64,000 nt of DNA, from assembly GCF_928391935.1 (NCBI RefSeq), contig NZ_CAKMTD010000001.1:496001-560000 (forward strand), in the 5' to 3' direction. A model generated the notes under the pieces. The model ran no database searches. It was not told the DNA's origin and saw nothing but the letters and a program-made list of their open reading frames with translations. This DNA comes from Rothia nasimurium. GTDB lineage: Bacteria; Actinomycetota; Actinomycetes; Actinomycetales; Micrococcaceae. Positions 7,702-16,798 of the stretch are shown piece by piece. Numbering within the stretch: the stretch's first letter is position 1; every line of letters begins with the position of its first letter. The translations under genes were made by a program, and so were the position numbers.

Positions 7702-10077
7702 GTGCCTTCTCAGGCTCTCCACCCGGCTGATACTCACCAGTTGATTCGTATTACCGGTGCCCGCAATAACAACCTGAAAAATGTTTCGGTTGAGATTCCT
7801 AAGCGCCGTTTGACGGTTTTTACCGGGGTGTCTGGCTCGGGTAAGTCTTCGCTGGCTTTTGGGGTGGTGGCGGCTGAATCCCAGCGGCTGATTAATGAAA
7901 CCTATTCGGCTTTCGTCCAGGGTTTTATGCCCCACCAGGATCGCCCCGAGGTGGATTCTATTGAGGGTCTGACCAGCGCGATTATCGTCGACCAGGAGCG
8001 TCTGGGTTCTAATCCGCGTTCGACGGTGGGCACTGCCACCGACGCCCTGCCCATGCTCCGTATGCTGTTTGCCCGCGTCGGCACCCCTAATCTGGGCTCC
8101 CCCACTGCTTTCTCTTTTAACCAGGCTAGTGTGCAGGCTACCGGGGCCCGGAAGGTGGGCGACGGCAAGGTGGAGCATGTGACCTTCTCGCGGGCGGGTG
8201 GCATGTGTAACCGTTGTGAGGGCCTGGGGCGTACCAGCCAGATTGACCTGACCGAGCTCTATGACGAGAACCTGACCATGGAGGACGAGGGCTTCTTCAA
8301 GGTCCCCGGTTTCTCCACCAGTGGCTGGTCAGCCCGCCTCTACAAGGAATCTGGCCTCTACCCCACCAATGTTCCTGTCAAGACCTTCACGGAGGAGCAG
8401 CTGGCGGACTTCCTCTACAAGGAACCCACCAAGATGAAAATCGCAGGGATCAACATGACCTATGAGGGTCTGGTTCCCCGCATTCAGAAGTCCATGCTCT
8501 CCAAGGATAAGGAGGGTATGCAGGCCCATATCCGCACCTTTGTTGACCGGGCGGTTACCTTCATTGCCTGCCCTGACTGCGGCGGCACCCGCCTCTCCCA
8601 GGCAGCCCTGGAATCCAAGGTCAACGGAGTGAACATTGCTGAGCTCTGCGACATGCAGGTCACCGATCTTCTGGCCTGGGTACGCGAGCAGAATATCCCC
8701 GAGGTCGCTCCCCTCCTTGGGGCCCTAGAACACCTCCTCGACTCTATGGTCACCATCGGCCTCGGTTACATCGCCCTCTCCCGTTCAGCCTCCTCCCTTT
8801 CAGGCGGCGAGGCCCAGCGGGCCAAGATGGTGCGTCACCTGGGCTCCCCACTCACCGACGTCACCTACGTCTTTGATGAACCCACCGCGGGCCTGCACCC
8901 CCACGATGTGGCCAAGATGAACCAGCTCCTGCTGCGCCTGCGCGACCGGGGCAACACCGTCCTCGTCGTTGAACACAAGCCCGAAACCATCGCCATTGCC
9001 GACCACATCATCGACATGGGCCCGGCCGCCGGTTCTGCCGGTGGCACCGTCGTCTATGCCGGGGCCTTTGAGGGGCTGCAGCAGGCAGATACCGTCACCT
9101 CCCGCCACTTCTACGACCGGCAGGGGCTTAAGGACGCCGTCCGCCCGGCCATCGGGGCCCTGCAGGTTACCGGCGCCACCCGCAACAACCTCAAGAATGT
9201 TTCTGTTGCCGTGCCCACCGGCGTCCTGACCACCGTTACCGGTGTTGCCGGATCTGGTAAGTCCTCCCTAATCATCGAGCTCTTAGAGCAGCACGCGGAC
9301 AGCGACGATCGCATCATCTACATCGACCAGTCCCCCATCAAGGGCTCCCGCCGCTCCAACCCGGCCACCTACACCGGCCTGCTAGAACCCATCCGCAAGT
9401 CCTTCGCCAAGGCCAACGGGGTCAAGCCTGCCCTCTTCTCCGCCAATTCTGAGGGCGCCTGCCCCGAGTGTAAGGGTACCGGCGTGATTGAAACCCAGCT
9501 GGGCTTCATGGAGAAATCCACCGCCATCTGCGAGGCCTGTGAGGGTAAGCGGTTCTCCCCCGGCGTGCTCGAATACCGCCTGGGCGACAAGAACATTAGC
9601 GACGTTCTGGCCCTCTCAGCCGCTGACGCCCTCGCCTTCTTCAGCGCCAAGGACACCAAGCTGGCCGCAGCCACCAAGATCCTGCAGCGTCTGGTGGATG
9701 TGGGGCTGGGTTACATTACCCTCGGCCAGCCCCTCTCCACCCTCTCCGGCGGCGAGCGCCAACGCATCAAACTCGCCACCCACATGGCTGAACCCGGCGG
9801 AACCTACATCTTTGATGAGCCCACCACCGGCCTACACCTGGCAGATATCCAGCAGTTCCTTGGCCTGCTCGACCAGCTGGTTGACGCTGGCACCACCGTC
9901 ATCTGCGTTGAGCACCACCAGGCTGTCATGGCCCACTCCGACCACATCATCGACGTCGGCCCCGCAGCTGGCCACGACGGCGGCACCATCGTCTTTGAAG
10001 GAACCCCCGCCGCCCTGGTCACCGCCGGGACCATCACCGGCGAGCACCTGGCGTCCTACCTCAGCTCAGAAAAATAG
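7702..10077 (+). CDS. Short UvrA-like ABC-type ATPase (UvrA paralogue)
   Basis: A 791-residue UvrA-family protein; canonical UvrA has about 950. Two ABC modules are intact: Walker [10 protein letters not shown] (42-50) and GVAGSGKSS (about 514-522), signatures SGGEAQR (about 366) and SGGERQR, and DEPT Walker B motifs in both. Zinc-type CxxC pairs are present ([14 protein letters not shown] about 290, CPECKG about 587, CEACEG about 610). The missing length is in the first module, where UvrA binds UvrB and DNA. Such short paralogues are linked to drug tolerance or to auxiliary DNA damage handling rather than to core excision repair; which applies here is not shown. GTG start with AAGGGGAT upstream. 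Confidence 0.85.
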   Translation: MPSQALHPADTHQLIRITGARNNNLKNVSVEIPKRRLTVFTGVSGSGKSSLAFGVVAAESQRLINETYSAFVQGFMPHQDRPEVDSIEGLTSAIIVDQERLGSNPRSTVGTATDALPMLRMLFARVGTPNLGSPTAFSFNQASVQATGARKVGDGKVEHVTFSRAGGMCNRCEGLGRTSQIDLTELYDENLTMEDEGFFKVPGFSTSGWSARLYKESGLYPTNVPVKTFTEEQLADFLYKEPTKMKIAGINMTYEGLVPRIQKSMLSKDKEGMQAHIRTFVDRAVTFIACPDCGGTRLSQAALESKVNGVNIAELCDMQVTDLLAWVREQNIPEVAPLLGALEHLLDSMVTIGLGYIALSRSASSLSGGEAQRAKMVRHLGSPLTDVTYVFDEPTAGLHPHDVAKMNQLLLRLRDRGNTVLVVEHKPETIAIADHIIDMGPAAGSAGGTVVYAGAFEGLQQADTVTSRHFYDRQGLKDAVRPAIGALQVTGATRNNLKNVSVAVPTGVLTTVTGVAGSGKSSLIIELLEQHADSDDRIIYIDQSPIKGSRRSNPATYTGLLEPIRKSFAKANGVKPALFSANSEGACPECKGTGVIETQLGFMEKSTAICEACEGKRFSPGVLEYRLGDKNISDVLALSAADALAFFSAKDTKLAAATKILQRLVDVGLGYITLGQPLSTLSGGERQRIKLATHMAEPGGTYIFDEPTTGLHLADIQQFLGLLDQLVDAGTTVICVEHHQAVMAHSDHIIDVGPAAGHDGGTIVFEGTPAALVTAGTITGEHLASYLSSEK

Positions 10078-10088
10078 GCTCACAAGAA

Positions 10089-10118
10089 GGCCCCCACTCC
10101 GTCCAGGGAGTGGGGGCC
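10089..10118. terminator. Bidirectional terminator
   Basis: GGCCCCCACTCC / GGAGTGGGGGCC, perfect 12-bp stem with a 6-nt loop between convergent genes. Confidence 0.8.
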
Positions 10119-10142
10119 CTTAGCTCATAGTGGCCTGGCTAC

Positions 10143-10853
10143 TTACCAGGCAAAGGCGATGGAATCCTCAATTTTCTTCATGAACTCGGCGTTCTCTTCT
10201 TCAAGCAGAATCGCTGAGTGCATGAGCTCAATACCGTTGCTGTAGGTAAAGAGGTAGCCCGGGTTGCCGCCCGAAGCGAAGCGCACCTGGGTGCGGACTA
10301 CTTGCACCCCGTCCTCACGGGTGTAGGACTCAGTTGCGCCAACCTCCTTGATTGACCAGGCAGACCGCAGGCGCTCAATCAGCTCCTTCTCGACCTCCTC
10401 AGCCTGACGCTGGTCAGGGTTGGCGTAGGGGGTGCCCACCATGAAACGGCCTAGGGCTTCCTCGGCGGTTTCGTAGTGGGTGAACTGGTAAATGAAAATT
10501 TCAGGCTGGGAGGGGCTGGCGTCCTGGGTGTAGCCCTCGGGTACGAAGAAGGCGACCCCGTTTTCAGCGAAAGTGGTGCCGGGGAAAGGGTCGGCAGGGG
10601 TGGGTTCTTCGGTGGGAGTTTCCTCAGCAGGTGACTCTTCAGTTGCTGGGGTTTCAGTAGCCTCGGGGGCAGGTGCTTCGGTGGTCGGCTCAACAGAAGG
10701 GCTAGGAGAAGCGGTAGGGGTTGCTGAGGCAGAAGCAGATACTGAAGCACTTGTGCTGGTTGCTTCTGATGATTCTGCCTGTGGTGAGCCGCCACAGGCA
10801 GTCAGCAGGGCCAGGGTAGCTGCCGACATCAGCAGGAGGGGTGTTTTATTCAA
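10143..10853 (-). CDS. Lipoprotein with disordered acidic linker, function unknown
   Basis: 236 residues. The signal peptide ends in lipobox LLTAC with Cys20, followed by about 75 residues rich in Ser, Thr, Pro and Glu (repeated SASAS, TPATEESPAEETPTEEP), then a folded domain of about 140 residues starting near DPFPGTTFAENGVAFFVPEGY. I do not recognise the domain. The linker suggests that it is held outside the membrane within the peptidoglycan. It is similar in design to the truncated gene at 1-283. No operon partner is visible. Confidence 0.8.
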   Translation of the reverse strand: MNKTPLLLMSAATLALLTACGGSPQAESSEATSTSASVSASASATPTASPSPSVEPTTEAPAPEATETPATEESPAEETPTEEPTPADPFPGTTFAENGVAFFVPEGYTQDASPSQPEIFIYQFTHYETAEEALGRFMVGTPYANPDQRQAEEVEKELIERLRSAWSIKEVGATESYTREDGVQVVRTQVRFASGGNPGYLFTYSNGIELMHSAILLEEENAEFMKKIEDSIAFAW

Positions 10854-10973
10854 GGGGTTTCTCCATTCACAATTCGTATTTCGTCGCGGCTATACATTCT
10901 AGGGTTTACGGATTACCCCTGCCCAGGGTTTGGGCTAAAGTGTGGGCAAGGACGCGCCTCTTCCTGTTCTTTG

Positions 10974-11010
10974 CCCGTCCTGCCCCAGGTTCGGTGGGGG
11001 CGGGCTCTTC
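10974..11010. terminator. Possible terminator downstream of the MFS gene
   Basis: GCCCG...CCCC and GGGG...CGGGC form an imperfect G+C-rich stem right after the stop codon of the minus-strand MFS gene; the T-run is weak. Confidence 0.4.
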
Positions 11011-11011
11011 T

Positions 11012-12391
11012 TTAAGCCTGGCGGGCTTGGAGGTCGCGTTTAGCCTTGGGGTAGAGCAGGGCCATCATGGTCAGGCCGGTCAGGACGACGGGGATGTGGC
11101 TGGCCATGGCCCAGCGGAAGGGTTCGAGGGCGTAGGTATCGGGGGTGCCTGCGCCGAAGCGGTCGAGCACAAGACCGATGAGGAAGATGGAAATCAGGGC
11201 CCCGACGAAGCCGCCCATGTTGGCGATACCGGTAGCGATTCCGCGTTGGGTGGGCAGAACATGGGCCCGAACAACTTCAAAGGCGGCCATAGAAATTGGG
11301 CCGTTGATTCCTAGGGTAATTGCGCCCAGGTAGAGGGCCCAGAGCGGGGCCTGGCCGGGCCAGAAAAAGATAGCAGACCAGGTAGCCAGGTTCAGAAAGG
11401 CGCTGGCCCCGGCGATGTGCACCCGGTAGGGGGCGAAGCGGGCCAGGATGGAGCCGGTGAAGAAACCAGCGATGATGATAGTGGCGATCACGGTGCTCAG
11501 GACGCCGGAGGCCTGGGCGGTGCTGTAGCCGAGCCCGCCCGTCATGAAGGGCATACCCCACAGAAGCATGAGGGAGAAGATCATGGAGGCTGTTGAGTAG
11601 TGGACCCAGAAGGCCAGGCGTACCCCGGGGTAGGCTAGGGCCTCCCGAATACTCCGGGCGAAACCGGGGCTGCTCTTCTGCTTGCCCGGACGGGCATCTG
11701 CCCCGGTGAGGATCGGCAGGGAATCGGTGACCGGGTAGGGGTGGTCGGCCCGGGCTGCGCTCAGGCTTGTCTGGTTGCCGTCCTGCCCCAGATGGCGTCC
11801 TTTCCCCATCGTGAAGAGGGAAGCAGCCAGGCTCGGGGTGCTGGGTGAGGACCGCAGGACCGTCAGCGCCAGGGCCAACAGAGTAGCCCCAATGAGGGCG
11901 AGGGTGAGGAAGCCGCCTCTCCAGCCGAGCCCGTTCACCAGCAGCACCAGCGGGGTGACGGCCAGCAGCTGGCCCATCTGGCCCACGTTGGCGCTGATTT
12001 GGTTGACGACCGGTATTTGCTTGGGCGTGAACCAGTCTGAGATCAGGCGGATCAGGCTCACGAAGATACAGGCGTCGCCGCTACCCACCAGCAGGCGGGC
12101 GAGGACGGCGGTGGGCACCGAGTCGCTAACAGCCAGGACGGTTTGCCCCGCAGTCATGAGGGTCAGGCCCGAGGCGATGAGGACGGGGGCGCCCTTCCGG
12201 TCGAGGAGGGCTCCGACGGGTATCTGGCAGCTGGCGTAGACCACCAGTTGCAGCACGATGAAGAGGGAGACGACTGTTGCTTCTACCCCGAAGTGGGTTT
12301 GGGCGGTAGCTCCTAGGGCTGAGAAGGAGCTTCGGTTCACGATGGAGAAAACGTAGGCGGCGATGGCCACCACCCAAACCAACCATTTCAT
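11012..12391 (-). CDS. MFS transporter (NarK/NNP- or sugar-phosphate-like)
   Basis: A 459-residue major facilitator with about 12 membrane segments and a long cytoplasmic loop in the middle (about residues 190-250) rich in polar residues. The N-terminal signature SIVNRSSFSALGATAQTHFGV and PVGALLDRKGAP, an A-motif-like loop between helices 2 and 3, place it in the superfamily. The substrate cannot be assigned. It lies 21 bp downstream of yjdM on the same strand, so the two may be cotranscribed, but a functional link is not evident. Confidence 0.8.
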   Translation of the reverse strand: MKWLVWVVAIAAYVFSIVNRSSFSALGATAQTHFGVEATVVSLFIVLQLVVYASCQIPVGALLDRKGAPVLIASGLTLMTAGQTVLAVSDSVPTAVLARLLVGSGDACIFVSLIRLISDWFTPKQIPVVNQISANVGQMGQLLAVTPLVLLVNGLGWRGGFLTLALIGATLLALALTVLRSSPSTPSLAASLFTMGKGRHLGQDGNQTSLSAARADHPYPVTDSLPILTGADARPGKQKSSPGFARSIREALAYPGVRLAFWVHYSTASMIFSLMLLWGMPFMTGGLGYSTAQASGVLSTVIATIIIAGFFTGSILARFAPYRVHIAGASAFLNLATWSAIFFWPGQAPLWALYLGAITLGINGPISMAAFEVVRAHVLPTQRGIATGIANMGGFVGALISIFLIGLVLDRFGAGTPDTYALEPFRWAMASHIPVVLTGLTMMALLYPKAKRDLQARQA

Positions 12392-12412
12392 GGGCTGCTG
12401 GCTTTCTGGTGG

Positions 12413-12769
12413 TTAGGAGTTCTTTTTGACGACGGAGGACTTGAGGTACATTTGGCCGGCGCCGGGTACCTTGGCTTCGATGTCGTGGCCGTTGACGGGG
12501 CTTTCCAGGAGGCGGATTCCGCGGACCTTGGTGCCGGCCTTGATGTCGGCGCCGCCCTTGACTTTGAGGCCCTTGGTGATGGTGACGGAGTCGCCGTCTG
12601 CCAGGGGGTTGCCGACGGAGTCGAGGATCTGGGTGGGGGTGTCTGCGGTGTCGTCGGCGTCGGTTTCAGCCCATTCGTGGCCGCACATGGGGCAGACCCA
12701 GAGGTCCCCCTGCTGGTAGGAGTATTCTTCGGAACAGGCAGGGCAGGCGGGGGCAGCGGTATCAGACAT
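12413..12769 (-). CDS. yjdM: YjdM/PhnA family zinc-ribbon protein
   Basis: 118-residue protein of the family formerly called PhnA (alkylphosphonate uptake-associated). The N-terminal zinc ribbon has CPAC (9, 12) and CPMC (26, 29); the C-terminal KOW-like domain begins near DSVGNPLADGDSVTITKGLKVKG and ends in the typical YLKSSVVKK. The true biochemical role of the family is not known, and the phosphonate link is historical. Complete, with normal length. Confidence 0.92.
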   Translation of the reverse strand: MSDTAAPACPACSEEYSYQQGDLWVCPMCGHEWAETDADDTADTPTQILDSVGNPLADGDSVTITKGLKVKGGADIKAGTKVRGIRLLESPVNGHDIEAKVPGAGQMYLKSSVVKKNS

Positions 12770-12896
12770 GGGTATCTCCGTCAGTCAAAAAGTGGATTGA
12801 TCAAACCCTATTATCCCAGATAGAGGCAAGAACCCCGTTATCCTATATTCCCTTACATGAGCATAGGCCCCACCACGAAGACCTGTGCAGAAAAGG

Positions 12897-12939
12897 AAAA
12901 CCCTCCCAGCATGCGTCCGTACGCAACCGGGAGGGTTTT
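12897..12939. terminator. Terminator downstream of hepT
   Basis: AAAACCCTCCC and GGGAGGGTTTT pair around an inner GCGT/ACGC stem, ending in T-runs on both strands. Confidence 0.7.
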
Positions 12940-12945
12940 GCTCTA

Positions 12946-12997
12946 AGAGGCTACACGCTAGACGTTGAAGCGGAACTCCACCACGTCGCCGTCCTGC
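12946..12997 (-). repeat. Direct repeat, left copy of the ychF 3' end
   Basis: 52 bp matching 13759-13810 at 49 positions by direct comparison. It contains the stop codon and last 12 codons of hepT, which are therefore derived from the ychF end sequence ([12 protein letters not shown]). Confidence 0.9.
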
Positions 12998-13329
12998 CCA
13001 AGAACCTCCAGGCTTTCTAGGCAGTGCTTCAGCGGTGGGAGATAAATCCTAACAACTTCAAAAACCAGCTCAATGTCCACACCAAAATACTCATGAACCA
13101 GTATGTTTCGCAGGCCACGAATCTGTGGCCATGGAATCTCTGGATAAGCTTCGGTTAGGGTCTCCGGGAGCGTTTTCACAGCGTCACCGATAACCTGCAG
13201 ATTCCGTTCAATCGCGTCCTCCCCCATCCTCACGAGACGCGGGTCAGAAGAAATGAGCTGAAGATAGTCCTCGCAGTTACTGATAGCGCGCAAAATATCA
13301 TCAATGCGCTGGCTCACTAGTCTTGCCAT
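12958..13329 (-). CDS. hepT: HepT-like toxin (DUF86), with YchF-derived C-terminus
   Basis: Small all-helical HEPN ribonuclease toxin, 123 residues. The HEPN motif R-x4-H-x-Y is intact (R74, H79, Y81, in RNILVHEY), so it could be active. Its open frame overlaps the upstream mntA-like gene by 13 nt, the usual toxin-antitoxin arrangement. In known pairs MntA AMPylates a tyrosine of HepT to silence it. Odd feature: the last 12 residues, [12 protein letters not shown], are those of YchF, encoded in a 52-bp copy of the ychF 3' end, so the original toxin end was replaced or extended when the module arrived. Confidence 0.88.
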   Translation of the reverse strand: MARLVSQRIDDILRAISNCEDYLQLISSDPRLVRMGEDAIERNLQVIGDAVKTLPETLTEAYPEIPWPQIRGLRNILVHEYFGVDIELVFEVVRIYLPPLKHCLESLEVLGQDGDVVEFRFNV

Positions 13330-13661
13330 AGAGGAACTGCCTCAGCCAGGGCCTGCTGCGAAACCTGATCTTTAAGGAGCTGTAAAGGAAAAATGTCGAC
13401 CCTCTGAGTACCCAGAAGGTTACGGGTTTCCTCGATAAGACCCGCTGCCCTCATCAAGACGTTACCATCAGCGGGGTCCATCTCTACCAGAATATCTAAG
13501 TCACTTTCTGGGCCAGCAGTACCCCGGGCGACAGACCCAAAAAGCTGGGGATTAGAGGCACCGTAGCGTTCCAGCAGCTCCGTAAACGGCTGCCAGTGGG
13601 TTTGAAGTAAAGACCTGCGCTCTAGGCTTTCTCTGCTCAGACTTCTAGTGCTCATACCCAC
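13317..13661 (-). CDS. mntA: MntA-like nucleotidyltransferase antitoxin
   Basis: Minimal nucleotidyltransferase, 114 residues, with the motif GSx10DxD intact (G42-S43, D54, D56, in FGSVARGTAGPESDLDIL). Proteins of this kind act as antitoxins to HepT by transferring AMP to it. The start is GTG 13661 or ATG 13655; neither has a clear ribosome site. It sits directly upstream of hepT with a 13-nt overlap, and the pair lies between two copies of the ychF end, which points to acquisition as a unit. Confidence 0.85.
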   Translation of the reverse strand: MGMSTRSLSRESLERRSLLQTHWQPFTELLERYGASNPQLFGSVARGTAGPESDLDILVEMDPADGNVLMRAAGLIEETRNLLGTQRVDIFPLQLLKDQVSQQALAEAVPLWQD

Positions 13662-13712
13662 AGTTTACCTATTCACTTCTGAGAAAAGATAGGGTTTTCC
13701 TTTTCTATCAAC

Positions 13713-13750
13713 AGTGGCCGGTAGCTCCTTCTAGGGAGCTACCGGCCACT
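13713..13750. terminator. Terminator downstream of ychF
   Basis: AGTGGCCGGTAGCTCC and its perfect complement, with a 6-nt loop, right after ychF and before the toxin-antitoxin module. Confidence 0.75.
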
Positions 13751-13758
13751 CAATGATC

Positions 13759-13810
13759 AGAGGCTACAGGCTAGACGTTGAAGCGGAACTCTACTACGTC
13801 GCCGTCCTGC
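13759..13810 (-). repeat. Direct repeat, right copy within the ychF 3' end
   Basis: 52 bp covering the ychF stop and last codons; the paired copy is at 12946-12997, with three mismatches. The two copies bracket the hepT/mntA module. Confidence 0.9.
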
Positions 13811-14856
13811 ATGATGTAGTCCTTGCCTTCCATGCGGACCTTGCCGCGGGCCTTGGCCTCGGCCATGGAGCCGGCATCGTCCAGGTCAGAGAAGGAAACA
13901 ACCTCGGCCTTGATGAAGCCGCGCTCGAAGTCGGTGTGAATGACGCCAGCGGCCTGGGGGGCGGTGTCGCCCTTGGTGATGGTCCAGGCGCGGGTTTCCT
14001 TGGGGCCTGCGGTCAGGTAGGTCTGCAGGCCCAGGGTGGAGAAGCCGACGCGGGCCAGCTTGTCGAGGCCGGACTCGTCCTGGCCACTCATCTCTAGCAT
14101 TTCGCGGGCCTCTTCTTCAGAGAGCTCAACCATGTCGGCCTCAAGCTTGGCATCCAGGAAGACGGCCTCAGCGGGGGCTACCATGGCGCGCAGTTCAGCC
14201 TGCTTTTCCTCAGAGGCAAGGACGCCCTCGTCCGAGTTAAAGACGTAGATGAAGGGCTTGGAGGTGAGCAGGTTCAGCTCCTTGAGCAGGGCCATATCGA
14301 TCTTTGCTTCTTCGTACTTGGAAATCAGGGTGTCGCCCTGTTCCAGTACAGCCTGGGCCTTCTTGTATTCCTCAAGCTGGGCGGGGTCGCCCTTCTTGAT
14401 TTTGACGGCCTTTTCCAGGCGGGGAATAGCGTTTTCCAGGGTCTGCAGGTCAGCCAGCACCAGCTCGGTGTTGATGGTTTCCATATCGCTGGCGGGGTCT
14501 ACCTTGCCGTCAACGTGAATGACGTCGGGGTCGTCGAAGGCGCGGACGACCTGGGCGATCGCGTGGGCCTCGCGAATGTTGGCGAGGAACTGGTTACCCA
14601 GGCCTTCACCTTCGGAGGCGCCGCGAACGATACCGGCGATATCAACGAAGGAGACGGTCGCGGGCAGGATGCGCTCGGAGCCGTAGATTTCAGCCAGGCG
14701 GGCCAGGCGCTCATCGGGCAGGTTGACGACGCCCACGTTGGGTTCGATGGTTGCGAAGGGGTAGTTCGCTGCCAGGATGTTGTTTTTGGTCAGTGCGTTA
14801 AAGAGGGTTGACTTGCCGACGTTGGGCAGACCCACAATTCCAATAGTTAAAGCCAC
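13771..14856 (-). CDS. ychF: Redox-regulated ATPase YchF (Obg-like)
   Basis: Universal TRAFAC-class P-loop protein that hydrolyses ATP rather than GTP and binds ribosomes; 361 residues. Walker [10 protein letters not shown] starts at residue 9, [20 protein letters not shown] is the switch II region, the helical insert follows, and the TGS domain ends with the canonical [11 protein letters not shown]. Complete. The gene end is duplicated downstream around a toxin-antitoxin pair. Confidence 0.96.
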   Translation of the reverse strand: MALTIGIVGLPNVGKSTLFNALTKNNILAANYPFATIEPNVGVVNLPDERLARLAEIYGSERILPATVSFVDIAGIVRGASEGEGLGNQFLANIREAHAIAQVVRAFDDPDVIHVDGKVDPASDMETINTELVLADLQTLENAIPRLEKAVKIKKGDPAQLEEYKKAQAVLEQGDTLISKYEEAKIDMALLKELNLLTSKPFIYVFNSDEGVLASEEKQAELRAMVAPAEAVFLDAKLEADMVELSEEEAREMLEMSGQDESGLDKLARVGFSTLGLQTYLTAGPKETRAWTITKGDTAPQAAGVIHTDFERGFIKAEVVSFSDLDDAGSMAEAKARGKVRMEGKDYIMQDGDVVEFRFNV

Positions 14857-15069
14857 GGAAAAAATAAACCTTTGCTTGGGGTGTTCTTAGTGCCCAGTTT
14901 ACTAGGAATGGTGCCTGCTCTGTCGCTTTAGCAGGACGCGGGTGGGTGAGTTTGCTTCTACTGGCAGGCCCCAGCCGGTTCCGCCGGGGGCAGGGGCATG
15001 ACAAATGTCAGAGGAAGCTCGTGACTTTTGGACTGAGTTAAGGCCCTGACCTGGCGTGAAACTTAAGGT

Positions 15070-15987
15070 ATGAGTGTAGCAGTTGAAATTCTCGATGTGT
15101 GCAAGACTTTCCGCACCCGTACGACCCAGGTGGAAGCCGTCAAAGATATCAGTTTATTGGTAAATACCGGTGAAATCGTTGCCTTGCTGGGTGAAAACGG
15201 TGCCGGTAAAAGCACCCTTATCGATATGTTGCTGGGGCTTACTGAACCCACCAGCGGAAGGATTATGCTGTGGGGTTCGTCGCCCAGGCAGGCTGTTGCT
15301 AATGGGCGGGTCAGCGCCGTCCTGCAAACAGGTGGGTTGCTCAATGATTTATCGGTCTACGACCAGGTTGCAATGGTTGCGGCAACCTACCCTACCCGTC
15401 CCAGCGTAAAGGCTGCTTTAGAGGCCGCTGGTATCAGCCACCTGGCTCGCAGAAAAATCGGCAAGTGCTCAGGCGGTCAACAGCAAAAAGTCAAATTTGC
15501 TATGGCACTTTTGGGCGACCCGGATCTCTTGTTCCTAGACGAGCCCACGGCAGGTTTGGACGTCAACGCCCGTGAACATTTCTGGGCAGCAATGAAGCGG
15601 CGGGCTGAAGCCGGTACAACAATTATCTTTGCCACCCACTACCTTGAAGAAGCACAGGAGTTTGCCGAACGAATCGTGGTGTTAGCAGATGGGCAGGTCA
15701 TGATGGACGGCACCCCACAGGACATCCGCGACACGGCAGGTGCCCGATTCGTCCGATTCACAGTGGACAACCCAGCCCTGCACCTGCCCCAGGAACAGGC
15801 CGACGCCTGGGGTATCAGTAACCACACGATTAATCAGACACATCATTCCCTCCGCTGCCAGGACGCTGAGGGGCTCGCCCTCTACCTGCTCCAGAACCAC
15901 ACCATCACCGACCTCGAAATAATTGCGCCCAATCTCTCTGAGGCTTTCACTCACCTCACCGCTCATAGTACAAGCAACAAGGTTTAA
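15070..15987 (+). CDS. ABC transporter ATP-binding protein (ABC-2 export type)
   Basis: Nucleotide-binding subunit of a two-gene exporter, 305 residues. Walker A GENGAGKST (41-49), signature SGGQQQK (134-140), Walker B LLFLDEP (153-159) and a switch His in ATHYLEEA are all present. The C-terminal region of about 90 residues is the extra domain seen in DrrA/CcmA-like exporters. It is followed after 2 bp by the permease and then by a histidine kinase and response regulator, a layout typical of peptide or antibiotic resistance and export modules controlled by their own two-component system. The substrate is unknown. Confidence 0.9.
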   Translation: MSVAVEILDVCKTFRTRTTQVEAVKDISLLVNTGEIVALLGENGAGKSTLIDMLLGLTEPTSGRIMLWGSSPRQAVANGRVSAVLQTGGLLNDLSVYDQVAMVAATYPTRPSVKAALEAAGISHLARRKIGKCSGGQQQKVKFAMALLGDPDLLFLDEPTAGLDVNAREHFWAAMKRRAEAGTTIIFATHYLEEAQEFAERIVVLADGQVMMDGTPQDIRDTAGARFVRFTVDNPALHLPQEQADAWGISNHTINQTHHSLRCQDAEGLALYLLQNHTITDLEIIAPNLSEAFTHLTAHSTSNKV

Positions 15988-15989
15988 CC

Positions 15990-16754
15990 ATGCAAACTCT
16001 TAGCTTTATCTTCTACGATCTCAAGCATTCCCTCCTCAATGTTTCTACCCTCTTTTACCTTGTCATGATGCCAGCAGGGTTTTATCTGCTTTTCGGCGTC
16101 TTGCAAGATTACGGTAGCCTTCCTTTCCGGGACGGCAGCGCCTCCGCCTACGTCATGGTAGGCATGGCGGTCTATGGGGCTGTGGCTGGGGCTGTTTCCT
16201 CATCAGGTAGCGCCGTCATAGAGGTCGAATCTGGGTGGGGACGGCAACTCGCACTCACCCCTATCCGCCGCTCAACTATTCTTTTCTGCAAAGTCATTAA
16301 CGCTTTTGTTACCACCTCCCTGCCGGTGTTGGTGGTCAATCTTCTTGCCCTCATCACCGATACGAAGATTCCCGCTGCACAGCAGTTGGCCTGTGCTCTG
16401 ATCTCCATTGCGGCCTCTTCTATCTTTGTCTTCTACGGAATTGCTGTTGCCCGTCTCGTCAAATCTGCCAGGGCTGTTTCCGTTGCGACAGGTTTCCTCG
16501 TGTTCTTTGCCTTTTTCGGTACCACCTTCAGCCCCCTGCCCCTATCGCTGATGGACTACGCCCGTTTCACACCCATGTACGGAGTCACCCAGCTAGCCCG
16601 TTATCCGTTTACTGCGGGGGATACCATTACGAGCGACTCAAACCAGTGGATGATCACCGAACCCCTGCACTTTGCGCTAGTGAATGTAGCAGTCTGGGGG
16701 ATAATTTTTATAGGAGCCTGTGTCCTGCTTCGCAAGCGTTCTCTGGCCCGCTAG
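15990..16754 (+). CDS. ABC-2 type transporter permease
   Basis: Membrane subunit partner of the upstream ATPase; 254 residues with six hydrophobic segments and no signal peptide. The family pattern is clear: a long first periplasmic loop, a GMAVYGAVAGAVSSSGSAV segment, then VESGWGRQLALTPIRRS, the coupling region of ABC-2 permeases. It ends in RKRSLAR. Cotranscribed with the ATPase (2-bp gap), and the kinase follows 44 bp later. Confidence 0.88.
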   Translation: MQTLSFIFYDLKHSLLNVSTLFYLVMMPAGFYLLFGVLQDYGSLPFRDGSASAYVMVGMAVYGAVAGAVSSSGSAVIEVESGWGRQLALTPIRRSTILFCKVINAFVTTSLPVLVVNLLALITDTKIPAAQQLACALISIAASSIFVFYGIAVARLVKSARAVSVATGFLVFFAFFGTTFSPLPLSLMDYARFTPMYGVTQLARYPFTAGDTITSDSNQWMITEPLHFALVNVAVWGIIFIGACVLLRKRSLAR

Positions 16755-16798
16755 TACAACTACGGTAGGCTCAATCTGGCACTGAGGAGATAGATAGT

